Source of the DNA: Oscillospiraceae bacterium
Lineage (GTDB): Bacteria > Bacillota > Clostridia > Oscillospirales > Ruminococcaceae
Assembly (NCBI GenBank): GCA_900768125.1
Contig: CAAGBS010000047.1
Location: 14,551 to 78,550, forward strand
Length of the DNA: 64,000 bases
Direction: 5' to 3'
Shown: piece after piece, positions 17,684 to 25,574 of the stretch
How the letters are laid out: each line of letters starts with the position of its first letter
Numbering within the stretch: the first letter of the stretch is position 1
Notes under the pieces: model-generated
Databases searched by the model: none
Seen by the model: only the letters and a program-made list of their open reading frames with translations
Told to the model about the DNA's origin: nothing
Translations under genes and position numbers: made by a program

Positions 17684-18262
17684 TCAGTCGTCCCGGAATT
17701 TGCAGCCCTTTACGGGGTCCATCTCGTCGATTATCGCAAGCGACTCTACACGTATACCCTGGCTGCGGACAAGTTCTCCGCCCTGCTGGCAGCCCTTTTC
17801 GATGACGATACCCGCGCCGGCTATCTTTGCGCCCGCATGCTTGACTATATCTATAAGCCCCAGCAGCGCGCAGCCGTTGGCGAGGAAGTCGTCAATGATC
17901 AGAATATTGTCCTCCGGAGACAGGAACGCTTTCTTGACGATAACGTCGTATGTACGGCCGTGGGTGAAGCTCTTTATCTGCGTAGAGTACACCTCGCCGT
18001 CAATATTTATGCTCTGGGTCTTCTTCGCGAAGACCACGGGGCAGTTGAAGTACTGCGCGGTGATACACGCGATGCCGATTCCGGAAGCCTCGATGGTGAG
18101 TATCTTGTTTATGCTCTCATCGGGGAATCGTCTGCGGAACTCCTTTCCCATCTCGTTGATGAGCGCAATGTCCATCTGGTGGTTGAGGAAGCTGTCCACT
18201 TTCAGGACGTTTCCCGCCTTGATAACGCCGTCTTTTCTTATTCTGTCTTTAAGAAGCTGCAT
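17684..18262 (-). CDS. xpt: Xanthine phosphoribosyltransferase
   Basis: Converts xanthine and PRPP to XMP for purine salvage. The 192-residue protein matches Xpt in length and sequence: KVDSFLNHQMDIALINEMGKEF at the start, the PRPP-binding loop ILIIDDFLANGCAL, and the C-terminal EKGCQQGGELVRSQGIRVESL. It lies 13 bases after the flavoprotein gene and 93 bases before the nucleoside-binding lipoprotein gene, so purine salvage and uptake appear co-transcribed. I looked for a purine riboswitch upstream of xpt and of the operon promoter and saw none, unlike Bacillus xpt. Confidence 0.95.
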   Translation of the reverse strand: MQLLKDRIRKDGVIKAGNVLKVDSFLNHQMDIALINEMGKEFRRRFPDESINKILTIEASGIGIACITAQYFNCPVVFAKKTQSINIDGEVYSTQIKSFTHGRTYDVIVKKAFLSPEDNILIIDDFLANGCALLGLIDIVKHAGAKIAGAGIVIEKGCQQGGELVRSQGIRVESLAIIDEMDPVKGCKFRDD

Positions 18263-18275
18263 TTTTCCGTACCTC

Positions 18276-19673
18276 TCAGATAAGTTCTCTGCCCATGAGC
18301 ACGCCCATCACGGACGCCATCATAAGTCCTCTTGTCCAGCCGCTGGAGTCGCCCAGGCAGTGCAGTCCGTGAATGTTAGTATTGAAATGCTCGTCCATCT
18401 TTATGCGGTTGCTGTAGAACTTCAGTTCCGGTGAATACAGCAGCGTTTCGCGGCTGGCAAAGCCGGGAACTACGCAGTCTACCGCCTTGATGAAGTTGAC
18501 GATGTTGGTCATCGTGCGATAGGGCATTGCAGCGGTTATGTCGCCTGCGACCGCGTCCGGGAGGGTAGGTCTTACGTTGGAGAAAGAAAGTTCCTTTTCC
18601 CAGGTGCGCTTTCCATCAAGAATATCGCCGTAGCGCTGCACCATGATGTGTCCGTTGCCGAGCATATTTGTAAGTTCGCCGACCTTCTGCGCGTACTCTA
18701 TCGGCTGGTTGAACGGAACGCTGAAATTGTGCGAGCAGAGTATCGCGAGGTTGGTGTTGTTGGATTTCAGATCCTTGTAAGAATGTCCGTTAACTACCGC
18801 GAGGTTGTTGTCGTAGTTCTCCTGGCTGACGAATCCGCCGGGGTTCTGGCAGAACGTTCTCACCTTATTCTTGAACGGCAGCGGGTAGCCGATGAGCTTC
18901 GACTCGTAGAGAACTGCGTTGACCTCCTCCATGACCTCGTTGCGCACCTCAACGCGCACGCCGATGTCAACGGTCCCGGGCTGGTGGGCTATGCTGTGGC
19001 TCTCGCAGGTGCGCTCCAGCCAGTCCGCGCCCTTTCTTCCGGTGGCAATGACAATATTGTCCGCCTTCAGTTCGCGGCGGTCGCTGCCCTTGTTGTCGGT
19101 GACGATAACGCCGGTGCAGACATCGCCATCGATGATTATATCCTCGCAGCGGGTGGAGAACATTATATCCACTCCGTTTTCCAGCAGGTACTTTTCAATG
19201 CGGAGGTAAAGCTGGTGAGCCATCTCAGTGCCCAGGTGGCGGATAGGGCAGTCTACCAGCTTCAGGTTAGCGTTTATCGCTTTCTTGCGTATCTCGCGTA
19301 TCTTATCCGGGTCGCTGACGCCCTCGACATGCGGGTCTGCGCCAAATTCGAGATATATCTTGTCGGTGTAGTCGATGGTTGCCTGCGCGAGCTCCTCGCC
19401 GATAAGTTCCGGAAGGTTTCCGCCGACCTCGCAGGACAGCGACAGCTTGCCGTCCGAGAATGCGCCCGCACCGGAGAATCCGGTGGTGATGTGGCAGTAC
19501 GGCTTGCAGTTCATGCACACCTTGGTCTTAGCCTTGGGACAGGCTCTTTTCTCGACCGAAACGCCCTTTTCAACGATGAGGACTTTCTTCTTTGAGCCTT
19601 TGCGGAGCATTTCCAGCGCGGTAAAAATACCCGCAGGACCAGCGCCCACAATTACAACGTCATAATTTGCCAT
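18276..19673 (-). CDS. FAD-dependent oxidoreductase of the COG2509 type
   Basis: A 465-residue flavoprotein. The N-terminal dinucleotide-binding motif is VVIVGAGPAGIFTALEML, followed by a cysteine-rich segment (CPKAKTKVCMNCKPYC) and GFSGAGAFSDGKLSLS, then a central IVIATGRKGADWLE and a C-terminal GDSSGWTRGLMMASVMG near the FAD. This fits the COG2509 uncharacterised dehydrogenases common in Clostridia. The substrate is unknown. A TTG at 19682 is possible, but the ATG at 19673 has GAAAGG 9 bases upstream and is preferred. It is the first gene of the xpt/nucleoside operon, which may suggest a link to purine metabolism. Confidence 0.88.
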   Translation of the reverse strand: MANYDVVIVGAGPAGIFTALEMLRKGSKKKVLIVEKGVSVEKRACPKAKTKVCMNCKPYCHITTGFSGAGAFSDGKLSLSCEVGGNLPELIGEELAQATIDYTDKIYLEFGADPHVEGVSDPDKIREIRKKAINANLKLVDCPIRHLGTEMAHQLYLRIEKYLLENGVDIMFSTRCEDIIIDGDVCTGVIVTDNKGSDRRELKADNIVIATGRKGADWLERTCESHSIAHQPGTVDIGVRVEVRNEVMEEVNAVLYESKLIGYPLPFKNKVRTFCQNPGGFVSQENYDNNLAVVNGHSYKDLKSNNTNLAILCSHNFSVPFNQPIEYAQKVGELTNMLGNGHIMVQRYGDILDGKRTWEKELSFSNVRPTLPDAVAGDITAAMPYRTMTNIVNFIKAVDCVVPGFASRETLLYSPELKFYSNRIKMDEHFNTNIHGLHCLGDSSGWTRGLMMASVMGVLMGRELI

Positions 19674-19740
19674 TTTTAACAACCTTTCACAATCGGGAAA
19701 AGCCAGTTAACTCCTTTTGGATTTTCCCATATACGTTATT

Positions 19741-19769
19741 AATTTATCACAATTTCGACACAATGTCAA
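19741..19769 (-). promoter_or_regulatory. Promoter of the flavoprotein-xpt-nucleoside transporter operon
   Basis: Minus strand TTGACA (19764-19769), 17-base spacer ending TGTGA, TAAATT (19741-19746). It is 68 bases upstream of the flavoprotein start and is the only clear promoter found before the xpt and bmp genes. Confidence 0.75.
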
Positions 19770-19954
19770 CATTTTTTTGCTTATTTTTGAACTATTTTTG
19801 ATTTTTCAGCACCTTGCCGAAAAAAGAGAGGTTTTTCGCGCTCTTAGTATGCCCTTTTTTGAGATAATTCACATATAGCGCATCATTCAGCACATGTCTT
19901 TTTGTATATTCATGCAATACCCGGCATACATGATCTGCAAAATTCCGAAAACAG
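19770..19954. other. AT-rich divergent intergenic region
   Basis: The 342 bases between the flavoprotein and LysR genes hold the two divergent promoters and AT-rich DNA. A LysR regulator commonly binds such a divergent region. No gene, riboswitch or obvious repeat was seen here. Confidence 0.5.
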
Positions 19955-19983
19955 TTGACAAAAATAAGATAGTATTATACAAT
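19955..19983 (+). promoter_or_regulatory. Promoter of the LysR-EamA pair
   Basis: TTGACA (19955-19960), 17-base spacer, TACAAT (19978-19983), 32 bases before the LysR start codon. Confidence 0.82.
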
Positions 19984-20015
19984 ATTAATATAACAAAACT
20001 GCGGAGGAATTATCC

Positions 20016-20909
20016 ATGTACGTCAGCTGCGACTATTATCGCGTGTTCTACTATGTTGCAAAATACGGGAGCATATCCCAGGCGGCGAAGCTTCTGCTGA
20101 ACAACCAGCCGAATCTTACCCGAACCATCAAGAACCTGGAAAGCGAGCTTGGCTGCCCACTTTTCTTCCGAAGCAACCGCGGAATGCGCCTGACGCCCGA
20201 GGGCGAAAAGCTGTATTCCCATCTGCGGATAGCATTCGAGCACATCGAAGCGGGGGAAGCCGAGATAATCGGCAGCCGCAACCTGGAAAACGGCTCGGTG
20301 TTCGTTGCTGCCAGCGAGATAGCGCTTCACTGCCTGCTGCTGCCTGTGCTGAAAAAATACCGCGAATTGTACCCGGGAGTCCGCGTGAGGATAGGCAACC
20401 ACACCGCGCCCCAGGCTGCGGAAGCAGTTAAGGACGGCACCGCAGACCTCGCAGTGGTCGCCTCGCCGACCGTGAAATTCGCCTCGCTGACCGAAAAGAA
20501 TCTCCGCACGCTCCGGCAGTCGGCGGCATGCGGGAATGCATTCCCGGAACTTCTCGGCAGGACGGTGCCGCTGAAAACGCTGACCGAATACCCGCTGATA
20601 TCCCTCGCGCCGGAGACAAAATCCTACGAGTTCTACTCCGAATATTTCGCCGAAAACGGACTGCACTACCAGCCGGACATAATCGCTTCGACCTCCGACC
20701 AGATACTCCCCATGGTGGAAGCGGATCTTGGGATAGGCTTCGTGCCAGAGCAGCTGATGCAGCTGACAACTTCCCGCGTGGGACTGCACGAGATAACCCT
20801 CGACCCTCCCCTGCCCGACCGGGAGATATGTCTTATCAAGCGCCGCGACCAGCCGCTCAGCATTGCGGCAAGGGAACTTGAAAAGCTGATACTTAAAGTC
20901 TCAGACTGA
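20016..20909 (+). CDS. LysR-family transcriptional regulator
   Basis: The 297-residue protein has the N-terminal winged helix-turn-helix of LysR regulators (YYRVFYYVAKYGSISQAAKLLLNNQPNLTRTIKNLESELG) with RLTPEGEKL after it, and a periplasmic-binding-like effector domain from about residue 90 to the end. The effector is unknown. It is followed after 27 bases by an EamA exporter gene on the same strand, which it may control. GCGGAGG precedes the ATG at 20016. Confidence 0.93.
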   Translation: MYVSCDYYRVFYYVAKYGSISQAAKLLLNNQPNLTRTIKNLESELGCPLFFRSNRGMRLTPEGEKLYSHLRIAFEHIEAGEAEIIGSRNLENGSVFVAASEIALHCLLLPVLKKYRELYPGVRVRIGNHTAPQAAEAVKDGTADLAVVASPTVKFASLTEKNLRTLRQSAACGNAFPELLGRTVPLKTLTEYPLISLAPETKSYEFYSEYFAENGLHYQPDIIASTSDQILPMVEADLGIGFVPEQLMQLTTSRVGLHEITLDPPLPDREICLIKRRDQPLSIAARELEKLILKVSD

Positions 20910-20936
20910 TACATAAACAAAAGGAAGACAAAACAA

Positions 20937-21875
20937 ATGACAAACAAAAAAAAGGCAAGGAACTGCCTGCTTCTGCTCATCACCGCGGCTATATGGGGGA
21001 TGGCGTTCGTGTCGCAGCAGGCTGGCATGGACTACATGGGGCCGCTCACATTCAACGGCAGCCGAAACATAATCGGAAGCATAGTGCTTATCCCGGTTAT
21101 CCTGATGATCCGCGGGCGCGTCCCGAAAGCGGAGCGCAGACCGCTTCCGGTGAAGACAACCATCATCGGCGGGCTTGCGTGCGGCGCGGCGCTCACCGCT
21201 GCCTCAACGCTGCAGCAATACGGGCTGACAATGACTACGGTTGGCAAGGGCGGATTCATAACCACGCTGTACATAATACTGACCCCTATCTTCGGCATAT
21301 TCATCGGAAAGAAAGCCCCGAAAGCCGTGTGGTTCTGCGCACTTCTGGCTGTCGGCGGAATGTATCTGCTGTGCGTCAGCAACGAAAGTTTCTCCGTCTC
21401 CACCGGCGACCTGCTGGTGCTCGCAAGCTCGGCGGTGTTCGCGGTGCACATTCTTGTCATCGACCATTTTTCCCCGCTGACTGACGGCGTGATACTGTCC
21501 TGTATTCAGTTCGCGGTGTGCGGCGTTATCAGCACCATCGGCGCGCTCATATTCGAACAGCCGTCCTGGGAGCAGCTTGTCAGCGGCGCTGTCCCGGTGC
21601 TGTATGCAGGCGTCCTCTCCTGCGGAGTGGGCTACACGCTGCAGATAGTCGGTCAGAAAGGCGTTGACCCCACCGCAGCGGCGCTCATTCTCTCGCTGGA
21701 ATCCGTTGTCGCAACCATATCAGGCTTCATAGCCTACAAGATAGGCTTCCTGAAAACCGACCAGAGCATGACCATCCGCCAGATCGCAGGCTGCGCCGTG
21801 GTTTTCGCGGCGGTGATACTCGTCCAGCTTCCCTGGGACAGAATATCCGAAAAACTGCGGAAAAAGCCCCGGTAA
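20937..21875 (+). CDS. EamA/DMT-family transporter
   Basis: A 312-residue inner-membrane protein with ten hydrophobic helices arranged as two EamA repeats (AAIWGMAFVSQQAGMDYMGP in the first; GVDPTAAALILSLESVVATISGF in the second). The drug/metabolite transporter superfamily exports amino acids and other metabolites. The substrate is not predictable. It follows a LysR gene in an apparent two-gene operon; LysR-EamA pairs are common for amino-acid exporters. Confidence 0.92.
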   Translation: MTNKKKARNCLLLLITAAIWGMAFVSQQAGMDYMGPLTFNGSRNIIGSIVLIPVILMIRGRVPKAERRPLPVKTTIIGGLACGAALTAASTLQQYGLTMTTVGKGGFITTLYIILTPIFGIFIGKKAPKAVWFCALLAVGGMYLLCVSNESFSVSTGDLLVLASSAVFAVHILVIDHFSPLTDGVILSCIQFAVCGVISTIGALIFEQPSWEQLVSGAVPVLYAGVLSCGVGYTLQIVGQKGVDPTAAALILSLESVVATISGFIAYKIGFLKTDQSMTIRQIAGCAVVFAAVILVQLPWDRISEKLRKKPR

Positions 21876-21885
21876 CACCGGTTTC

Positions 21886-21914
21886 TTGACATATTGCGAA
21901 AAAAGTGATATTAT
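21886..21914 (+). promoter_or_regulatory. Promoter of the kinase-HTH operon
   Basis: TTGACA (21886-21891), 17-base spacer, TATTAT (21909-21914), followed by AGGGAGGGG and the kinase start at 21939. Confidence 0.85.
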
Positions 21915-21938
21915 AGTAAAAAAAGGGAGGGGCAGCAA

Positions 21939-24089
21939 ATGTCATCGCGCTTTATAATGCTCTGCGGACTGTGCCGCGGGTGCTTCGCAGAATACTCCGG
22001 CGACCCCTGCCCTTTCTGCGGCAGAGGCAAAAACAGCCCGCCCGCAGATCCGTCCATGCTTCCGGCGGGGACTGTTCTGGAAAAGAGATACGTCATCGGC
22101 AGCGTCATCGGCAGGGGCAGCTTCGGAGTCACCTACTACGCCTATGACATGCGCTCACGTTCGCGCGCCGCGATAAAGGAATATTTCCCGAACGGCGCAG
22201 CATTCCGCGCAGACCGCCGGAACGTCCTGCCCGCAGACGGCTCGGAAAACGCATTCCTGACCGGAATGGAGCGGTTTTTCCGGGAAGCGGACTGCGTTTC
22301 GAGATTCAACGGGAATCCGTATATAGTCAGCGTTTACGACCGCTTTTCCGCAAACGGCACTTCCTATTTCGTGATGGATTTTCTGGACGGGCTGACGCTG
22401 GAGACCCGCGTAAAGCGCTTCGGAAAGCTGACTGCAGGTCAGACCGCAAAGCTCGCGGACTGCCTTGCCGGCGCGATGACGGTAGTACACAGCTTCGGCA
22501 TTCTCCACCGGGATATCTCCCCGGACAACATCATGCTCTGCCGTGACGGAAGATTCCGGCTGATAGATTTCGGGGCGGCGCGGCGCATTTCCGCAGAGCG
22601 CTCCCCTCAGCTCACCGTGATGATGAAGACCGGATTCACCCCCGCGGAGCAATACACAAAAAACGGCAACTTCGGCGAGTGGACGGACATCTACTCCGCA
22701 GGCGCGGTGCTTTTCTACGCGCTCACCGGAAAAGTCCCCGACCCGCCGCATGTGCGCATGGTGGACGACTCGCGCTTTCTCGCCGCGACCGCAGAATTTG
22801 ACCCTCAGCTGCGGGAGCTGATCCGCCGCGCCGCCGGGATAAGCGAATCCGAGCGGTTCCAGACTGCGGTGGAGATGAACAGCGCAGTCACCGCCGTGAC
22901 AATAAAGCGGGAAACTGCCGAGATACCGCAGGCGCACTCCGCCGAACCCCGGAAGCTCAGCAAAGCGCCGTTCATCGCGGCTGGGGGAGCAGTCTGCGCT
23001 GCCGCCGTGCTCATCATAGTCAACGCCGTTATGCAGAAGCCCGCAGTGATGCCTGATTTCCCGGATTCTGCGGTCGCGTCCCCCGCTGACGAGACCGGCA
23101 GCCCAGCCGTTCAGACCGAGAACGTTGCTCCGGCTGAAATTTCAGACTACTCCTCAGCGCCGGAAGCATCAGAGACGGCCGCCGAGCCACCCAAAACGGA
23201 GAGTACTCCGGAAATCGTCAACAGCGGCGCACTGTCGCTGAACTTCACGGGCGGCTATGCCGGAGATTTCGCGCTCAGCGGGAATATCCCGGCGGAAACG
23301 CTGGAAAGCTTCAACGGTCCGGTGAAAATCGTACTGCATTTCGAGCCGAACGAAGACGAGAACAATGACCTCTACGGCTTTTTCCCCTGTGATTCCGACA
23401 AAAACGACATGCTTCCCATGCTGACCGCCGCCGCAGGAAACAGCGCATATCCCAACGGCTGGATATGGCTTAACCGCGACTATACGCAATATACATTCGT
23501 CATCTCCCGCGAGGGCGTTGAATCTCTCGCCGGAAAGGACTTCGTATTCCGCACGCGTGGTCTGATAATAAGAAGCGTCGAACTTGAACCCGGTGAAAAC
23601 CTGGAGCCGTTTACTATTACGGAACTCGGCGAAAATTATGCATTCCCGGAGTACACGACCGAAAACGGTGCTCCGGCGGTAAAAATTCAGCTTATCGACG
23701 GCGAGCCGATGAAAAACGATTTCGGCGGACAAACGACATGCACTATCCCGAAGTCAGCGTTTGACGGATTCACAGGCGACGTCCGCATGACGCTTGAGTT
23801 TGAGTACGACCGCGATTCCAACCAAAACTGGCAGCTTTTCTACGTCAACGATTTCACGATACGACCCGAGCCGCTCCTTGACAGCATGAGACTGGAGCCG
23901 ATTGCCGATGATTACGGCAGGTCGCTTATCTCCATCAACAACGACCCCGGGGTCTGCCCCGACCTCAGCCTTACGGAATGCACGCTCATCATACCCGAGG
24001 AGACCTACAGGGATATTGTCGGCGGAATATATTTTGGCACTGCCAACATGCTGATAAAGAGCGCAGTACTCACGGAGGTGCAACAATGA
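21939..24089 (+). CDS. Membrane Ser/Thr protein kinase with zinc ribbon and extracytoplasmic repeats
   Basis: A 716-residue Hanks-type kinase. An N-terminal four-cysteine zinc ribbon (CGLC...CPFC, residues 9-27) precedes the kinase domain. The catalytic residues look complete: glycine loop GRGSFG near 59-63, lysine K80 in AAIKEYFP, catalytic HRD at 190-192 with N197, and DFG at 210-212. One membrane helix spans about 344-366. A proline/serine/acid-rich linker leads to an outside region with two related beta-rich segments (LSGNIPAETLESFNGPVKIVLHFEP and TIPKSAFDGFTGDVRMTLEFEYD). It has no PASTA repeats, so it is not PrkC/Stk1. The stop codon overlaps the next gene by ATGA. It is likely a transmembrane sensor kinase with an unknown ligand. 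Confidence 0.92.
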   Translation: MSSRFIMLCGLCRGCFAEYSGDPCPFCGRGKNSPPADPSMLPAGTVLEKRYVIGSVIGRGSFGVTYYAYDMRSRSRAAIKEYFPNGAAFRADRRNVLPADGSENAFLTGMERFFREADCVSRFNGNPYIVSVYDRFSANGTSYFVMDFLDGLTLETRVKRFGKLTAGQTAKLADCLAGAMTVVHSFGILHRDISPDNIMLCRDGRFRLIDFGAARRISAERSPQLTVMMKTGFTPAEQYTKNGNFGEWTDIYSAGAVLFYALTGKVPDPPHVRMVDDSRFLAATAEFDPQLRELIRRAAGISESERFQTAVEMNSAVTAVTIKRETAEIPQAHSAEPRKLSKAPFIAAGGAVCAAAVLIIVNAVMQKPAVMPDFPDSAVASPADETGSPAVQTENVAPAEISDYSSAPEASETAAEPPKTESTPEIVNSGALSLNFTGGYAGDFALSGNIPAETLESFNGPVKIVLHFEPNEDENNDLYGFFPCDSDKNDMLPMLTAAAGNSAYPNGWIWLNRDYTQYTFVISREGVESLAGKDFVFRTRGLIIRSVELEPGENLEPFTITELGENYAFPEYTTENGAPAVKIQLIDGEPMKNDFGGQTTCTIPKSAFDGFTGDVRMTLEFEYDRDSNQNWQLFYVNDFTIRPEPLLDSMRLEPIADDYGRSLISINNDPGVCPDLSLTECTLIIPEETYRDIVGGIYFGTANMLIKSAVLTEVQQ

Positions 24090-24481
24090 AAACAAAGCAG
24101 CTGGAAGCAATGCTTGACGTATCGGACGGATTCAACGAAAATATAGTAGCCGAAAACCCGCCTGCTGAGTTATACAATATCCTCAGCGCACTCATGAAGG
24201 AAAAGAAAGTCACCCGTGCGGAACTTATACGCCGGCTGAACGTGGATCGCAACTACGGCTACCAGCTTCTCAACGGCACGAGGATACCCACCCGTGAGAA
24301 CATAATCAGGATAGCACTGCTGCTAAGGCTCACAGTCGACCAGCTTCAGCAGCTTCTCCGTGCAGCGGGGAAAAGCGCGCTTTACGTCCGTGATATCCCG
24401 GACGCAAAGGCATACTACGCACTGACCCACGATATGGATTATGATGACGCGTTGCTTTTCATCTGGGGCAACGAAGACTAA
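24086..24481 (+). CDS. Small helix-turn-helix protein coupled to the kinase
   Basis: A 131-residue soluble protein starting MKTKQLEAMLDVSDGF. An XRE-like helix-turn-helix covers about residues 38-75 (VTRAELIRRLNVDRNYGYQLLNGTR), followed by a helical region (LTVDQLQQLLRAAG) and an acidic C-terminus. The start at 24086 overlaps the kinase stop as ATGA, so the two proteins are translationally coupled and probably act together. It may be a DNA-binding output or substrate of the kinase; that is inference. A strong terminator follows directly. Confidence 0.85.
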   Translation: MKTKQLEAMLDVSDGFNENIVAENPPAELYNILSALMKEKKVTRAELIRRLNVDRNYGYQLLNGTRIPTRENIIRIALLLRLTVDQLQQLLRAAGKSALYVRDIPDAKAYYALTHDMDYDDALLFIWGNED

Positions 24482-24506
24482 CGCCGCAGTTCATCGCTGC
24501 GGCGTT
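24480..24506. terminator. Intrinsic terminator after the kinase-HTH operon
   Basis: A perfect 10-bp stem (AACGCCGCAG/CTGCGGCGTT) with a 7-base loop, then GTTTTATTT on the plus strand. It overlaps the HTH stop codon and also faces the end of the converging glycosyltransferase gene. Confidence 0.92.
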
Positions 24507-24509
24507 GTT

Positions 24510-25547
24510 TTATTTCTTGATGGAATCCCTGACCATGGAGTAAAAATCGTCCCACATCTTCGCGACATGCTCGCGGGAATAGAACTGGTTTCCGCGCTTT
24601 GAAGCCTCGCACTGCTGAGCGTAGTACTCCTTGTCGTTGTGCAGGCGGTCTATCTCCTTCACGAAGCCGTCCACATCGTCCGCCTTACTGTAAAAGTCAA
24701 ACAGGATATCCGGATAGATATCCAGTCCGCGCAGGAACACCGGTATATTGACGCACATCGCTTCCAGTATCGTCATCGGGAAAAGCTCCTCAAAGCTGGG
24801 CAGGAACATGACGTCAGCAAGGTTATAGATCTCGTTCATGTATTCGCGGTCGATTATGCCGAGTATCTTCACATTTGCGGGCGGGTTTTCGCATATCTTC
24901 TTTATCTCGCCGTAGCCGTCCGATATCTTTCCGAATGAGAATCCGCCAGCCCACACGAACTGCACGTCAGGCATGCGTTTTGCGACCTTGATGAAATCGA
25001 AAACACCCTTTCTAACCTGAAGCTGTCCGGCGCAGACCACCGTGAATTTATCCCGGTCAACGCCATATTTGTCGCGGATACGCAGCTTTTCCTCAGCGGA
25101 AACGGGGTGAAACACCTCGGAGGACACAAAATTCGGGATATATGTCACGCGGGACTTGTCAACGCCGTAATGCGCCAGCCTGCCGATGAAATACGGATTC
25201 ACCGTCACCAGATAATCCATGCGCTTGTAGAAGCTTATCATGTACTTGTAGAAAATGTTCTTCATGAAATGCGGCAGATTCACGCTGGTCTCGACCGTTT
25301 CCGGAAGCATGTGGACATATCCGACCGACTTCCCCCTGCTGGTGCGGGACTTCATTGAGAGATAGTACCCCAGATTTATCGTGTGGTAATGCGTGATATC
25401 CGCTTTCATGCGCTTGTTTTCCGTTACCTCGAACTTATCTGAAAGCTTGTTTTTCACAAGCCCTACCTGCTCGATATACGCCGAGCCAACGCCCTGCCCC
25501 TTTATAGTAGTCGCGCTGGACATCATGTTTATTGTGGTCTTACTCAT
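24510..25547 (-). CDS. GT4-family glycosyltransferase
   Basis: The 345-residue protein has two Rossmann-like domains of the GT-B fold. The C-terminal half carries YIPNFVSSEVFHP, VVCAGQLQVRKGVFDFIKVAKR, and the donor-binding acidic motif PSFEELFPMTILEA, which are GT4 features. It resembles glycosyltransferases that act on diacylglycerol or cell-surface glycans. The acceptor is not known, and no polysaccharide cluster surrounds it. It lies 27 bases downstream of pcrA in the same direction. Confidence 0.85.
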   Translation of the reverse strand: MSKTTINMMSSATTIKGQGVGSAYIEQVGLVKNKLSDKFEVTENKRMKADITHYHTINLGYYLSMKSRTSRGKSVGYVHMLPETVETSVNLPHFMKNIFYKYMISFYKRMDYLVTVNPYFIGRLAHYGVDKSRVTYIPNFVSSEVFHPVSAEEKLRIRDKYGVDRDKFTVVCAGQLQVRKGVFDFIKVAKRMPDVQFVWAGGFSFGKISDGYGEIKKICENPPANVKILGIIDREYMNEIYNLADVMFLPSFEELFPMTILEAMCVNIPVFLRGLDIYPDILFDFYSKADDVDGFVKEIDRLHNDKEYYAQQCEASKRGNQFYSREHVAKMWDDFYSMVRDSIKK

Positions 25548-25574
25548 TTTCTGCTCCCACTCTCCTTTCAGAAA

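Noticed and set aside
18263..20015. Purine riboswitch ahead of xpt or its operon
   Set aside because: No purine-aptamer-like core or terminator/antiterminator pair was seen in the short xpt gap or in the operon leader.
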